A stretch of 64,000 nt of DNA, taken from Effrenium voratum. Lineage: Eukaryota > Sar > Dinophyceae > Suessiales > Symbiodiniaceae. The stretch spans positions 1,211,039-1,275,038 of the forward strand of contig CAUJNA010000191.1 of the NCBI GenBank assembly GCA_963377175.1. The letters are read 5' to 3'. Under the pieces are notes generated by a model, which saw only the letters and a list, made by a program, of their open reading frames with translations, was not told the origin of the DNA and ran no database searches. Positions 44,501-57,935 of this stretch are shown one piece after another; positions within the stretch are counted from its first letter, which is position 1, and each line of letters opens with the position of its first letter. Made by a program: the position numbers and the translations under genes.

Positions 44501-46224
44501 CTTTGATGCCCCTATCAGAAAGCCAGGGGGTGCCGGGTGCTTTGGTCCCGGAGCTTCGCCAGATGTCGGCGCCCCCCTGCCTGCCACTCGTGGATCTCCA
44601 GTGTGGCCTGCCGATCGGCCCATCTCCCCGTTCGCGCATATCGCCCAAAGGCACGTGTCTTACAAATCGGGGACCCCCCCAAAAAAATCGCGGGTGGCTC
44701 TGGGGATTGCCCTTGGAAGCAGACCAAAAGGGACCTTCAAACAAGAAGACAGATATAAACGGTTACAAACGTGTGATGCTTGTTGGGAGCGCTGACGTTC
44801 CAATCACGCGTTCCGCAGGACACTTAGGGTACCAATAGATAAGCATAGCAAGACGCCGGGATATATTTTGAAGGATTGAGACAACTTTGAGTGAATCAAC
44901 CAAGTGAACCTGGATTTAGAGATTGCCACTGAACTGGGTAATCCATGGCGGTCGTGGCAGTTTGGGTTCCATAGCTAAACATTGGGTCCGAAAAGTCCAA
45001 ACAGGCAAGTACCACCTCTAATCCCAGCGCAAGTGTATGACCCCGCCACAAGGATCCACTCAAAGGTGAATTCCGCACTCCCTGACAACCGGCAAGGCAA
45101 AACCCTTGGGCATAGGCTCGGTTTACCACCACAGTGTCCAGCTTTGCATTTCATTTCTGCAGGTTGATCCCCTCGGCGCAAATCTGTTAAGGGGCCAGCA
45201 AGGCCAAGTCGTCTTTCAACATGCATCCACAAATGACAAAGTTGCCGTCGTGCAAAATGATCCCCATCTTGCCGGGCCAAAAGATCACACGCGCATGCCA
45301 GCATCAATGAGCCCAAACACATTGACAGATTCAGCCATGGCCTGCGGTTTGCCCAGTCTCTTGCAAAGAAGCACCCCAAAGTAAGGGCCGCCCAATTCAG
45401 GGTGCTCCTTTTGCAACCTCTTTGAGCAACAAATGTCGTGTGCCGAGGGCAAATAAGCTAGAGGCGTCCAAAGTGTTCTTTCCAACAAGGTAGGGCAGCC
45501 ACCTTGGGCCATTTCAGGAACCCAAATGAGAACATAACATGCCGGCCCTTTCGAGGCCATTGGCATCCTACTTTGCGTCCCAGCCGGAAAGCGAAAAAGG
45601 TCGAACACCTGTTCGCAGTTTCAAGCACAGCCCACATCGCGGCAAGCTTTTTCGTATCACCACGCTGCGTCAGGACATCGGTGTACCTGAGCCCATCGTC
45701 AAGGCTTTTGGCTAGGCATGGGCAAGAAAGCGCCCCTTCGGTTGGGCCTTGGGGCTGCCAGTGTTTATCAGTTCTCAGAATCCAACAATGAACCGGCGAC
45801 TTGGTTAAAGGGAATCCACCCTTTGCACTTCACCAATGCCAACAAATGATTAAGGGCCTCGTCCAAACACTTCAAGGTTCTGGCAAGCCTGGATCGCCGC
45901 ACCTATTTCTTTCAGTGGCCATGAACGCCTTGTGCCCTATGCCTGCCATGTGGACAGTTGGAAGTGACATGGTTGATGGCACGCGGAGACGAAGACGTAG
46001 CCTTGTTCAAGTGACTCTCATTTCAGCCCTGCAAAAAGCCCGCCCAAAGATAAAGAGTCGGAAGTTGCCAAAAGCGAGGCAGCAAATCCAATCCTCCCAG
46101 CCCTGTTCAAGATGAACAGGATTCCATGTAGCAACCGGCAAAGGTCATGAACCAAAGGGTTATGACTGGGCATGCAGTAGTTATGGGGCACGACGCAAGA
46201 AACTCAGCGTCCCAACAAACGAAC

Positions 46225-46600
46225 AAAAAACACAGACACAGACACAAACACAGAGACACAGAGACACAGAGACACAGAGACACAGAGACACAGAGACACA
46301 GAGACACAGAGACACAGACACACAGAGACACAGAGACACAGAGACACAGAGACACAGAGACACAGAGACACAGAGACACAGAGACGCAAAGACACAGAGA
46401 CACACAGACACATAGACACACAGAGACACAGAGACACAGAGACACAGAGACACAGAGACACAGAGACACAGAGACACAGACACACAGAGACACAGAGACA
46501 CAGACACACAAACACACAGACACACAGAGACACAGACACACAGAGACACACAGAGAGACACAGACACACACAGACACACAGAGACACACACACACACACA
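46225..46600. repeat. (ACAGAG)n minisatellite
   Basis: About 375 bp of ACAGAG hexamers with interspersed ACACAG and CACA variants. Open frames on both strands ([12 protein letters not shown] on plus, [12 protein letters not shown] on minus) are by-products. Confidence 0.97.
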
Positions 46601-48551
46601 TTCTTCACTTGAGCATGTGCATCTGCACCAAATTGCAGTGGCAAAGAATGCCAAACCAGCTTGATAGTTGCTTACCCCTTAAAACTCCAAGCCCTGGGGA
46701 AGTTAATCTTTTACAGCCATATAGCCCATGTTACCCCCAAAAAGTTGAAAGGTTGTGCTTTTAAGAGGTAAGGTTGAGACCGGTGCCTGGTGCCTTTGAC
46801 ATACCATTGCCTCGCCTTGCTCACGGTTTTACCTGCCTGTCGTTTGCCAGGCGACCGTATGCTGCCGGCTCATTCAAGAAATCTAAGATCTTCTGCTCTT
46901 CCTGGCGGCAACAGGGACGTGCAGTCTTGTGCGAGGCAAGAAACTTGAACAAACCTGCAAAATTGTGGGATCATCAGAACAATGAGTGGGGCAGCCAAGT
47001 ACAACAAAACATTGTATATATATATATATATCCCCCTTCTGGCTTCAGTTGGGGCTATCATTATGAATATGCGGGGCCTTCAGCACTTAGCGTAGAATTC
47101 TAGAATTTTAGAAGAACAGAACACCGAGGGCCATTCCAGCCCCACAACGGACGCTGGCAGAAATACTCACATGAGCTCGATCGGCCTGAGCCGATGCCGG
47201 CAGGCCATCTTGAAGTTTGAGGGCCTACGGCGCAACGTGCTCAGTGCCCCTTTCGGGAAGGACGATTCAGAGGTGTCATGCTCCAAAATTACCGACACGA
47301 TACCGGGAGTCAGCCTTTAGCCTTCAGTGCATGGGGCACGTGGGTGAATGCAACTTACTTGGGGACCCTTTGCTCCAAAGCCTCTGGTCATCCAACAGAC
47401 TCGTGTTTGGTCGGTATATGTATTGCTCGGTGTTCAAGGGCCGACCTCTCTCCACTTGCAACCTGCTCTGTGGATTGAAAACCCAGCCACGCAAGCCGCA
47501 AGCTAGATGGTTCACCCAAAAGCAGGGCTCCAATAGGATCTTTATGGGTCTGCACTTGCTAATGGTCATAATCGCACTGTGTTGTCTAGGAAACGGGTAA
47601 GTCCAGTTTAAGCACATCGCAAAGGATGAACCAAGACAACATACAATAAGCTGAACTAAGGAGACCAAGGAATCTTCACGGAACCCGTTCTAAACTTTCT
47701 AGATCGGTAAAACATTCGGCTGCAGGGAGCCACTCACTTTGGAAAACTGGTATTTCATGCGTTTGTTTCTTCTTGAGCTTAGTCAGGATTCCAAAAGAGG
47801 ACCCGAAGTCCAGGGGCCTTCTGGTTTGCTTGGGGGGATATGCTTTGGGTCTCTTGTCGCACCGGGGTAAAGGTGGATGGCACTTATCCCCATAGCCTGA
47901 CTGACCCTTGTATTGCCGGCCTTTGCAGTGTCCTCAATCCCATACTGGTGGATAACTACCCCTGCTTTCAGGACAGTGCTCAGAGCAGGCAACCAATTCC
48001 CTTGTTTGGGAAAAAGCGTTTCACTATTTGGAGGCATAGGTAAGTAAGAATCTGACTTGCCCAAAAGCCGATCGCTCATTTGTGCTTGTTTTGTTGCTTG
48101 CCTACTTTAAAGTTAGGGTCCCAAACGGTCAATCCTTTGGCTAGGGCTTGCGGCAAATTCAGGCCGGATGAGGATTCTTCAAGGGATCGCAGCCAAACCG
48201 AGGGAATTGTGCGATCTATTTTCACCCAATGAAGTCCAACCAACCATCATTAGAGGAACCCCCGGGGAGGGGGGGCGGGGTCCAAGTTAACAGATTTGCA
48301 TGGAACGGGGGAATACTTCCTTGGTTGTGGCTCAAAATTAAAGAGGTGGGGTTAGGCAGGTGTCCTTCCATATTCCAAGATGTTTGGGTACCGTGTGCCT
48401 GGGTACCTTCTCTTGGGCCACAGCCGTGGCCAAAACCAATCCTGGCCTCAAAGACTTTCTGCGGGCGCTGCGCGGCCGAAGCCGCTTCTTTCACGGGCTT
48501 TTCCAGCCTGGACCCGGAAAAATCGGACTTCTGAACTCCAAGGACCCAGAC

Positions 48552-48662
48552 TAGGTCCTCCAGTAGAGAGGTTAGAATAAGGGTACCCTTTTTTCTGTAG
48601 TCTATTTTAGTAGGGGAACCCTCCCGCAAAAAACGGGTAAAAGGGACTATTGGGGGACCTAG
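48552..48662 (+). repeat. Dispersed ~110-bp repeat, copy B
   Basis: Second copy of the repeat at 16476-16590, same orientation, with a handful of substitutions and small indels. The sequences outside the block differ. Confidence 0.85.
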
Positions 48663-51600
48663 TAGAAATCCCCAAAAAACACATACTCAAACTATTGTGA
48701 CGATGTAAGGCATGTAGGGTCACGTTATGCAAGTAGGACAGTAGGACCGCAAATGTGAACAGGGTGCTTTGTGTTCGTTGATTTGAGACGCTTTGGCGGA
48801 CATTGCTTCGACATCTTCTGCTGTTCGGCAACATGAACAATACATAGCTCGTCTTGAGTGTTTCTTAGACACCTAAGCTTTGGCAAGATGAGGCTCAACG
48901 TCGACACTGGATTTAAACGGGACAACCCCTCAATAGGTCAACCAGGGGTTGATTAAGCCTGGGATCCCAGTAGGCGCGCTGGACAGCAACTGCATTGACG
49001 TGCTGTTTTGTGGACTGCATGTGGGCTGCCAACAAGCAAATCCTCAACCGGGGCTTAATGAAACCCATCAACAAATCGTGCTCTTTGGCTCCGCGATTCT
49101 CATCGGGTAACCCTAAACAAAGGTTCCAAGGTTCCAAGAAATGGCCTGATGCTTCATACGCATGTGGTGCCTATATATGCATCATCTTGGGTGTCCCGAC
49201 ATACCCATAACATCCTGTGTTCATCCGCCTAGTTTCTAGGAAGCCGTTTGGATGCGACTTTGGTGGATCCAGCCCTGGAGTATGAACCAACCATAAACCA
49301 GAACCAACAGGGAGAAGAACAGCTGGAATCCACAAAAGCGCATTGAATCCGTTTTCTCAAGATTCACCCACCTGAGCAAAGGTCAGCTCGCTTTGCTTGA
49401 TGATCGCTACAATTACTTATAGCGCTGGAGTTAGGTTGTGAACATGTGTAGAATATATAAATATTTACTTGTAACATTCTATCGACTCACACTGTTCGCA
49501 TCTGTGCGGGTTCCTTGTCGCGTGCCTCATCTGGGGCGCGCGTGGCCTTGCGCTCGCCTCACCTGCGCCCAGGGAAGACGGGGAGGTTGACGCAAAGTCC
49601 TGTAGCAACGCTTTGCGAGAACGGGCAACATGGTCCTTGTGGCAAAACCGCACAGTGCCCCTCGGGAGTGTTTGTTTTGTAGCTGCTTTTTCGGGACTCG
49701 AATGGTACTGAGCACAGGCGGTTTGGCTTGAGCATGCATGGGGCCTTGGCTGAGTTTGATCCAAAATTGAAAGTCAGGGTCCGACTGCTTGAAAACAAAT
49801 AAGGAACTTGGCCCATAGGCGCCTTTGGCACGTTGGAACAACCAATAGGTGCAGCCATGGTGCCATGTTCTGCCAAAGCCCGGCACAACGGGTGCTGCCA
49901 TTAGGTTGATCTGTCCGATGTACATGGGCTTTGGGGAACCCTCGGAAACAGGTTGCTCTTTGGTTTCCTTCAAGCATCTGCAAGCCCAACGTAGCCAACA
50001 CTTATCTTTCAGAATCCCCGGTGAGTCTCCTGCCGAGGCCGCAAGGACTGGTAGTTGACGGAAATCCGGCGTTAAGACCCACGATGCTAACACTGGAATC
50101 GGATTAATCGAACTTGCGGATTAATAAGAATTTCTCCTCCAAGCCCTCTCAATCAATCCAAGGTTTAGCCTGCCAGCCTACCAAGAGGTGAAGGGGTTGT
50201 GGACTCGACAGGTGTCTGGCATGCGTAAATGGATCCAAACTCGGCCGCACCACTGCTGGCGAAATTGGTCTGGGCTCTCAGCATGAAGCAACAGCCGCAC
50301 ATGAAGCATCTGACTCCACCCGAATCGAGGAACCGTTGCGTTGATAAAGGAACTCCTAATGGGGCCCAAAATTACTGCTACCCCCCCCCCCCCCTCAAGC
50401 CCCCCATTCGTATGGCAAACGCATGGGCGGACCGTTCGTAAGGTAACGAAGACCAAATCGCAAACAAAGTCACCAATAATTCCCCAGACGTCTCGATTTG
50501 CACGTCCAAGGGCCCGCTGGGTGGCACCTTACGGAAACGCTTCCTGGTGATAGAACCCGGGCCATCCCTCTGAATCCCAGAAGCAGCCCTCAACCCCGCG
50601 CACCTGCGGTTGCCACCCCAAGGCCGGCCCCATGGAATTGCCGCGGGCCGGAAGAGCCTCGCGAGAAAGCCATGAACTGATCAGACCCCTGGGAGGGGAG
50701 AGACGTGTGGTTGGGTCCGAATGGAGAAAGGCAATCCATGGGGTTCCCTGCTTTGGAGACTCATGAGAGCCGCCAGAAATCCCAGGAATTGACGATTTAC
50801 CCTACCCTTGACATAGAAACCTCTGCTTAGTTCAGAATACCGCGACACCTATGGTTCCAAACGCATGTCCACGAATGCGTAGTTCAACGATTGTTCAATC
50901 ACCGTCGCGGGCCGAGGCTGCCGGTTGATGCCGGTTGGTTTTCGGATGCAAATAGGAGCCCAGGTTCTTCTCAAGTCTGCAGTTTCGATTTGGGCGGAGG
51001 TGCCAAATCGGCTCCGCCCCCCCCCCTCGCCTGATGCCACCGGCTCCGGGGCTGACTCTTGGCTCTTGGGCGAGGACCTGCAGGAGCACAGATTGGGATG
51101 CTTCCTTCGAGGGTGTCCTTTTTGGGGCTGGTTTAAAGGGAAAGCCGCAAGAAAACCCCGTCCTTTTGCGGGTTGCGCCCAACGGTGGGTAACCACCCCA
51201 ACGTTCGCACCAGCCAGAAACATGCTGTTGGACCGGTTCGGCCCTGTTTCAATTATGTTGCAACCTTCCAAACATACAACACCATACCCAACGAGAACCC
51301 ATAGCAGTTGGGCTAAGTGACATCAAACAAAACGTACTGAGAACATCTGAGAACCTAGAAAGATGTTAAGATCCAATTCATCAAATCCCCTTCACCAGGT
51401 CACCAGGTGATCATCCATCTTGTCGTGGGGTAGACGGGGTCCATGTGTTTACAGTTCTCAAAAAGGAACCTGAAATCTAGACAACAACGATCACCATTCA
51501 GTGGAAGCAAGCCTGAGAGCCTGGCAACCGGGTGCTGATTGGAACATGGTTGAAACCAAAAGAAGCAGGGATATCCTCCATATTCAATGCAAAACTAAGA

Positions 51601-54600
51601 ACATTCCAAGGAAACTGTTTAATAGAATTGGGATGTGTTTTAATAGGACTTCCACAACACGCCTGTGTGGTTAGGGACTATCCATTTCTAGGGATCCTGT
51701 TTTCTGCATTTGTCCCCTGGCAACGAGGCTCCTGATGCGAGCCGGCCTGTGGCCCACCTGTTGCCCTGGGTTGACCTCGCCGTCCCCGCCCCTCGGCATG
51801 CGGAACCAGATCCACTTGGAGGCGTCCCAAGCCTTGCCCTCCAGACCTCAGCTGACAGGTGGCCGGGTTTAGCCCGGATCTGAAGAGCCCACTGGTGGAA
51901 AATGTGCTCATGGGATCGCAACCCAACTCGAAGCTCCCCTTTTTCTGGTTCTCTAATGCTTGGCCGAATTCAGGCGTCAAGCCCTGAGCAAAAAGTACTC
52001 ATGAAACTGAACCGCAGGCGCACTCCAAGTCTTCCCGGATCCAACCTTTGCCACTGCTGTCCAACCAGCCCCTTTGAGCGCGCAGCATCCCTCGAAAGGA
52101 ACCACGAAGAGGACCAAATCCGCATCCAAAGGACGGAAATTGAGAATTGCTGTTGAACGACCTGGACAAGGTGCCTAAAATCAGGAGTTCCAGCAAGCGG
52201 TTTCCCTCTTGGATTCCCTTCACAAGCATCCAGAAAGGGCGTTCCATTTTGCGACAATCTATCTTGAAGGCAAATAATTGCGGGGGAAGGCATGCGGAGT
52301 CAGCGGGCACAACAGGCGAATGCAACCACCACCCCGAAGAAAACACATGCACACAAACCTGTTGCAGTCCATGCTGAAACTGAGGCCGGCCACTAAAATG
52401 GCCGTAACAGCCGTGGCTCACAAAAAGGAACCAAAAGAACACCGCTATGGAAAAAACTAAGTCTTCCAAACAGGCGTGCCATAAACCCTTATTTTCGTGA
52501 TCAGCTTGCTCCCTGAAATCGTTCTGTGCAGCCAGCTACCCCTCTGGGCTCTTGCCACGCGGCGGAATTTGATGTAGCCTCCCTCTAGGGCAAAGCCGGG
52601 CCTAGAGGAAGCAGACTTGGCCGTTTTAGGTTTCGCATGAGCCCAACAAGGCCTGCGGTTTCACCCCCTTTACCTTTCGGAGGGCCAACACAAAATGTTC
52701 GACTAGTTCACGCGCTTCGCAAAGGCCAAAAATATCCAAAAAGCTCACAAGCAGCTGGCCAAGGGCAGGGCTATCGCGAACAAACGGGTACAACGGGGTA
52801 CCATGTTTCTTTGGAGGGAGTGCTTGCATGCGCCGAAGGGTCCCCTTTGCTGCAGGCCCACAAACCCTGATGGTAGCATACGGTCACTGCCAGCGTCAAT
52901 ACATCTCTGAGCCTACCCCTCCGCAAGCCGGCATCCCCCAACAAATTATTTCCCCAAAGCAAGTTTGGGGTTCATAAACAAACCAATTAAGGTCAAGCCT
53001 GCATCCCGAAGGTGGGCTGGGCGTGAAACCCGGTGCAAAACGAGCTGCTGAGCAGAATCGTGGTGCGCAAATTGGGGCTGAAAAGAATCAAGCGGTAATT
53101 GCTGCAGCAAATGTGTTGGCTCAACCGTGCCATCTTTTTTGACATGTGTGCAGTACATTGCCCTGTGCCAAAGGGGGGCAGGGGGGGAGCCAGAGTACCA
53201 ATTAATGTGTACTGGGTGTGGAAGTCAACTCGGTTTGCCATCTTTGAGGTTGCTATTCATCCTGAAACCGTTGTGCTGCAAATCGCAGAGCCTGAGGTGG
53301 TCCAAGTAGATCACGTCGTCCTGGCGTTTCACACTTTCACGGGCGCATGGAGGAAACACGCGGATTTGCTTGGCATCCTCGAATTCCCCCAAGGTCCCTG
53401 GAGGCTATTTGGGTCAAGGCCATGGCCCAGGTGTGAAGGGTCCGTGGTGCGTCCTCCGCACGGGGGGCCCCGAAGATGGAGCAGCCGGTGAGCAGCAGCT
53501 GACTTCGCTTTGGGTCGAGGACCAGGCGCGCCACATACCTCGGCTCTGATTCGGGTCGCAGGACTTGGGGGGGTATGGCTCCATTCGAGGGGCGACATGT
53601 TGAAGGACACTAGCCTGAAGAAGCAGCCAGGAGCTGTGCTTGCCTGTTGGATCCATCAAGCACCCAGTCTACCATCTACACTGAAAGCCTAAGGGAGGCT
53701 TCTCCAGGTGAGGTCCTCAGGATGAAGCAGGGGCGGGCCCCGGATGTTTCGAGGAAAAGCATGGGGGCCTAGAAACGAGAGATTGCAGGACCTTGGGCCT
53801 TGGGAGACCCGGCACAATTGCATAGATTGCCTTCATTGAGCCACGCCACGTTCGGAGGTACGCGTGGAGCGCAAGGGCAGCCCCAGCGGTCTGAAAGGCA
53901 AACATCAGGCATCGCTCCTGCAGACCGCAGGGTGGTGGAGCGTGGGATGCTCAAACTGGGACGAGCTGAGGGGATTCGGGATGGCTCCATTTCCGGGCCT
54001 TGTCGCTTCACCCTGGTATCCTGGTAAGGTTTTCGAATGTGATTGGCCTAAAAGGAAAGCTCAAAGCGAAACCCCCTTCCCAGGGTTGTCGCAGACCGTC
54101 CGTAGGCATGCCCAGGGTGATGGCATAAGCGAGCGCCGAGGAACTCCTGAGCTGCAACCAATGGGGATGGAAAAAATTGGTTGCAAAACCTGATTCATTT
54201 GTCTGTGAAATCGGTGCATCACCTTTTTGCCAGGATTTGCCAAGCTTAGGCGGCTGACGGTGAGCCTTGCGGGATCATGGTGGCGGCAATGGCCCTTGTG
54301 ATGCCAACTACTGGTTGGATTCTCATCTCTTATGATTTACATTCATCACTTCCAAGGCGTATCACGGGAAGTGGCAACCTAGAATCCGATTTGGCGCGCA
54401 TATCCACGGCATGTCCCCTGTTGAATCGGTGAGTGGCTTCTTCTCTTGGCCGTGGAGTCTCTGGGTCCGGACACGGGCAAAACCAGAGAGAAATCAAAGC
54501 CTTGGCGCATACCGTCCCAGAACCCCTATGTCTCCTGAACGTGGATTCCAACGCACCATCAGATCTACCGAAGTTTCTCAATTGGGCTTCATGTCAACCT

Positions 54601-57600
54601 GCTGGATTGCAATAAACACTGCTAGATACCTAGTTACACGCTTGATTCTCACATGAATCATGACTGATAATTACCCCAGAACCGGCACTCGCAATACAAA
54701 TCACAAGTCAACGTTCGTCGAAGGCGCATCAGGGTGCCGGCGATCCCCGCGGCGGAGATCCGCTTCAGAAACTTCACGTCACGGTAGTCCTCAGGTTTCA
54801 GAGTGAGTTGCTCGAAGTGCCGACAGTTTGGTGCCCAAAGAATAGGACCTGGGACCAAAACGTCCCAACCTGGGCCATAGACGGGTAGATGGGTGATCCA
54901 TCAAAAACCAAAGTCCCATCAATCGGACGAGGGTTGCCATCATGGTTTCGAGAAAGTCAGTGATCCTATGTAGTAGGCTAGCCGGCTCCTGCAAACCTTG
55001 ACTCAACTTCAGCGCGCATGGTCTTTTAAAAGGCTTGGTTGCGCCTTTCCGTCATACCAAAGGCTGCCGAAGTGGCTGATTCCCATCCAACCATGCAAAC
55101 TGCTTGAAAATCACCTTAAAGGGGATTCTCTTGGTATCACAGAAAGTGGCAACCTAAATTCCCAGAATGAGACTCCCAAAGAACTTCAGCCCATGCACAA
55201 ATCAAGCAAGACACCCGTCTGATTTGCGCTGGGTTCCCTCCAATTCTAGCAAGTCCGAGTTCGATGAAACCAAAACAAATGGTAGTCAATCCTTGGATGC
55301 ATGATTCAAGTTTGAACACCATTTCTGCTCGCCCTTTTTCGAGAAGTCATGGGGACAAAGAGTGGAAGCCTCTCCAAGGCTTCGGAGTTTCTTTGCCAGG
55401 GATGGCAGGCAACTGAAATCCAAGGACGGAACTGGAAAGCCGCTGAACACCGCATGCTTCAGGTCCACTTTGGCAGGGTGACTCCACTACGCTTCTCCTC
55501 CCACATTAGCAGGGCATCTGGAAGATGATTTCCTGTTGGATGGCCCCTTTCTCAGAGCGTATTCTAGCAAGCCTGCGTGCAATATTCTCAACTCACAAGA
55601 TACGACGAGAGAATTCCCCGTATCGATGAAGTGGGCAAACATAATCCTTGCTGCAGCTCTGCCACCGTCTACCCAAACGTCCAGCCAAAGCGCATGCAGC
55701 AAAACTGCACCTCGGCCAAATGTGGGAATTGAGTGCATGGTTGTGATTGGGGGGCTAGCGGATGAGTGGCACATAGCTGTTTCTTACACAATTAGGAGCC
55801 TCTGCAAATGGTTTTTGGTTTTCCTTGGTGTTCCTTCGGCAACCGGCACCAGCCAAAAAAACACGATTTGCAAAATATGAAGTATTGATGCTTACATCTT
55901 GGTCAACCCCCTACTGCTCTTCCCTCTTGTAGGATTGTAAAGATTCCTGGACAACCAAATTCTCAGGTGGGTCCAAAAGAACATCCAACTATACGACAAT
56001 ATCTGGCCGGAAAAGCTTGCTGCTACGGGCCCTGACCACACGACGGCCGTTTGACCCATTGCAGGCACACGTTGATAGGGTTCCTTTGTCGGTATCCTTG
56101 TGGCGTTGCCAGGGGAAGCCAGCTGCTTTTCCCTTTGGAGGGATTCCCTTGGCAAACATTTCGCCAAAAGGGCTCGGGTATTTTTTGGTCATCTAAGAGC
56201 AACACATATTCCAAGTGGAGCTATAGCTGGGGAAGCGGATCGCCGGGGTGCGGCTGCTGGCGCCCTTCAGAAACCGCCGGTCCACAGAGATGTTTTCGCC
56301 CCCCAGCTGCGAGGCCCAATCCTTCGAGGCGAAGCAGCGGCCTCCGATAGGCACGAAGGAGGACGAAGATGCACTGAGCCGTCCCTTCGGCTTCCCTCGG
56401 AAAGGCTGATTTGGATTGGTGGTTTGGTGGTTTGGGGGGGTTCCCATCAAGCCTCAGGTTCAAATCCCCACCAATCCAAACCACTAAGAATTACCTGATC
56501 CTTGATGGAAATTCAATTGATGGAAATTCAACAAAACATGATTTGTAGAGGAACCTGCTGAGGAGGAGCAGCTGCTTCGGAAGACCCTGGCAATTTGCAG
56601 TTCGTCCCACTGACACAGCACCTGTGGGCGAGCCTGAAGAAGAAATTTCCGCTTGAAAGGATTTCCCTGCCAATGTGCCACATGTGAGGAAAGCGGGGAA
56701 GCAAATACGGAGGAGGGGAGGGATTTTGAAGATAGGGACCATGAAGGACCCCTTCGGAGAAGGGGGAAGGTGCAGCTAAACACGTGGCTTGAGTTGTCTC
56801 GCCACGTCTCGCTCCAGGCGCCTGCATTTGCCCAGGGCTGGCAACCCCGGAGCCGCGCAGCGAGCATGGCGGATGCTCAGCGGCTTGTGCAAATCGCCCG
56901 GGGACAACAGCGGGAAAGTCCCTTGGTAAAGTTCCACTCAAAAGGATTCATGTGCTGCCAATGTTTCTGTGATGCTGGCCAGGTGGTCTTAGCTGTTGAA
57001 TATATGGTGCTGGGCAGGTGGTCTTAGAGTGGTCAAAGCAGTGCAAGGGTCGCACGGCAATGGGCGAAGTAGTTTCCCCCCCCCGAACAGCTGGGCAACA
57101 CACATTATGGATCTCATGGGTCAGAATAACAAGGAACTCCTTCCATTCTAGCAAAAAGGTTGCACTTCATCTTGACACGATGCCACTCTCAGCCATTCAG
57201 TTCTTGGGTCATTGAGCATACGTTGCAGTGACTTTGAGCCCTGATCCCAGTCGTGCAACATGCCAGTTGGACGCCTTTATGTGCTTTATGTAAGGTATAT
57301 AGTACCCCTCTTGCCAGGTGGGTGGGGGTGGGGGTAGTGAAACATCAGCAGTTCCAAGGCTCGCCCTGCATGTTGGATTCAGTGCATATCAAGTCCGGGT
57401 CCCTGATGTTGTCCAATGGACTTGGACAAACCATGCTTGGAACCTCGCCTGTCAAACACAACCCGGATAAACTTGCTGAACCAACATCTCTAAGCTTGAG
57501 GTTGCAACTTGTTGACCTTGGGTTTAGTATCCTAACCCTTCGTTCAAACTATGACAAAAGTTGACAGTTTACACTAAGTGTTGAAAGGTAGTTTTCATAG

Positions 57601-57860
57601 ACTCCCCCAATGAGCCCCAAAAGAGGGCGGATGCTTCTGGCCCAGCCTTGACGGACCGTGGGCCCGCTGGTGCCCATTCAGTATTGTGCACATGGAATGT
57701 GCTAGCAATCCATCCGGGGTAGGTGCACGCCTTGAAATTGCCAGGAAGAACACCGTCTTGTTTGGAAAGCGGAAGTGGCCCTGATTGGTCGGGTTGCAGC
57801 CCCCATCTTTCAAGAAGAAACACATTTTGTTTGGAGTCACACCGTGAAATCCCTCTGGCA

Positions 57861-57935
57861 ATTAACATGGAACTCAAGGATACCGTCCCGAAAAGGATAT
57901 TCCTCCAAAGATTAGTTTTGAGGTTCCATGTTAAT
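57861..57935. repeat. 13-bp inverted repeat with 49-bp spacer
   Basis: ATTAACATGGAAC (57861-57873) and GTTCCATGTTAAT (57923-57935) are perfect reverse complements. A partial match (ATTAACATGGAAA) occurs again near 61133. Confidence 0.85.

Larger units (their letters stand above)
30851..46224. other. Gene-free stretch
   Basis: No recognisable gene. The longest open frame is 40579-41517 (+), 312 codons, with no domain I recognise. Small repeats seen: TGTAGACAG three times (33012-33037), a 22-bp direct repeat (35462-35500), a C-run/A-run (35432-35450), and a GTTT-rich tract (39570-39660). Confidence 0.55.

Noticed and set aside
46107..46764. Open frames of 146-205 aa over the ACAGAG tract
   Set aside because: Low-complexity translation of a minisatellite on both strands.
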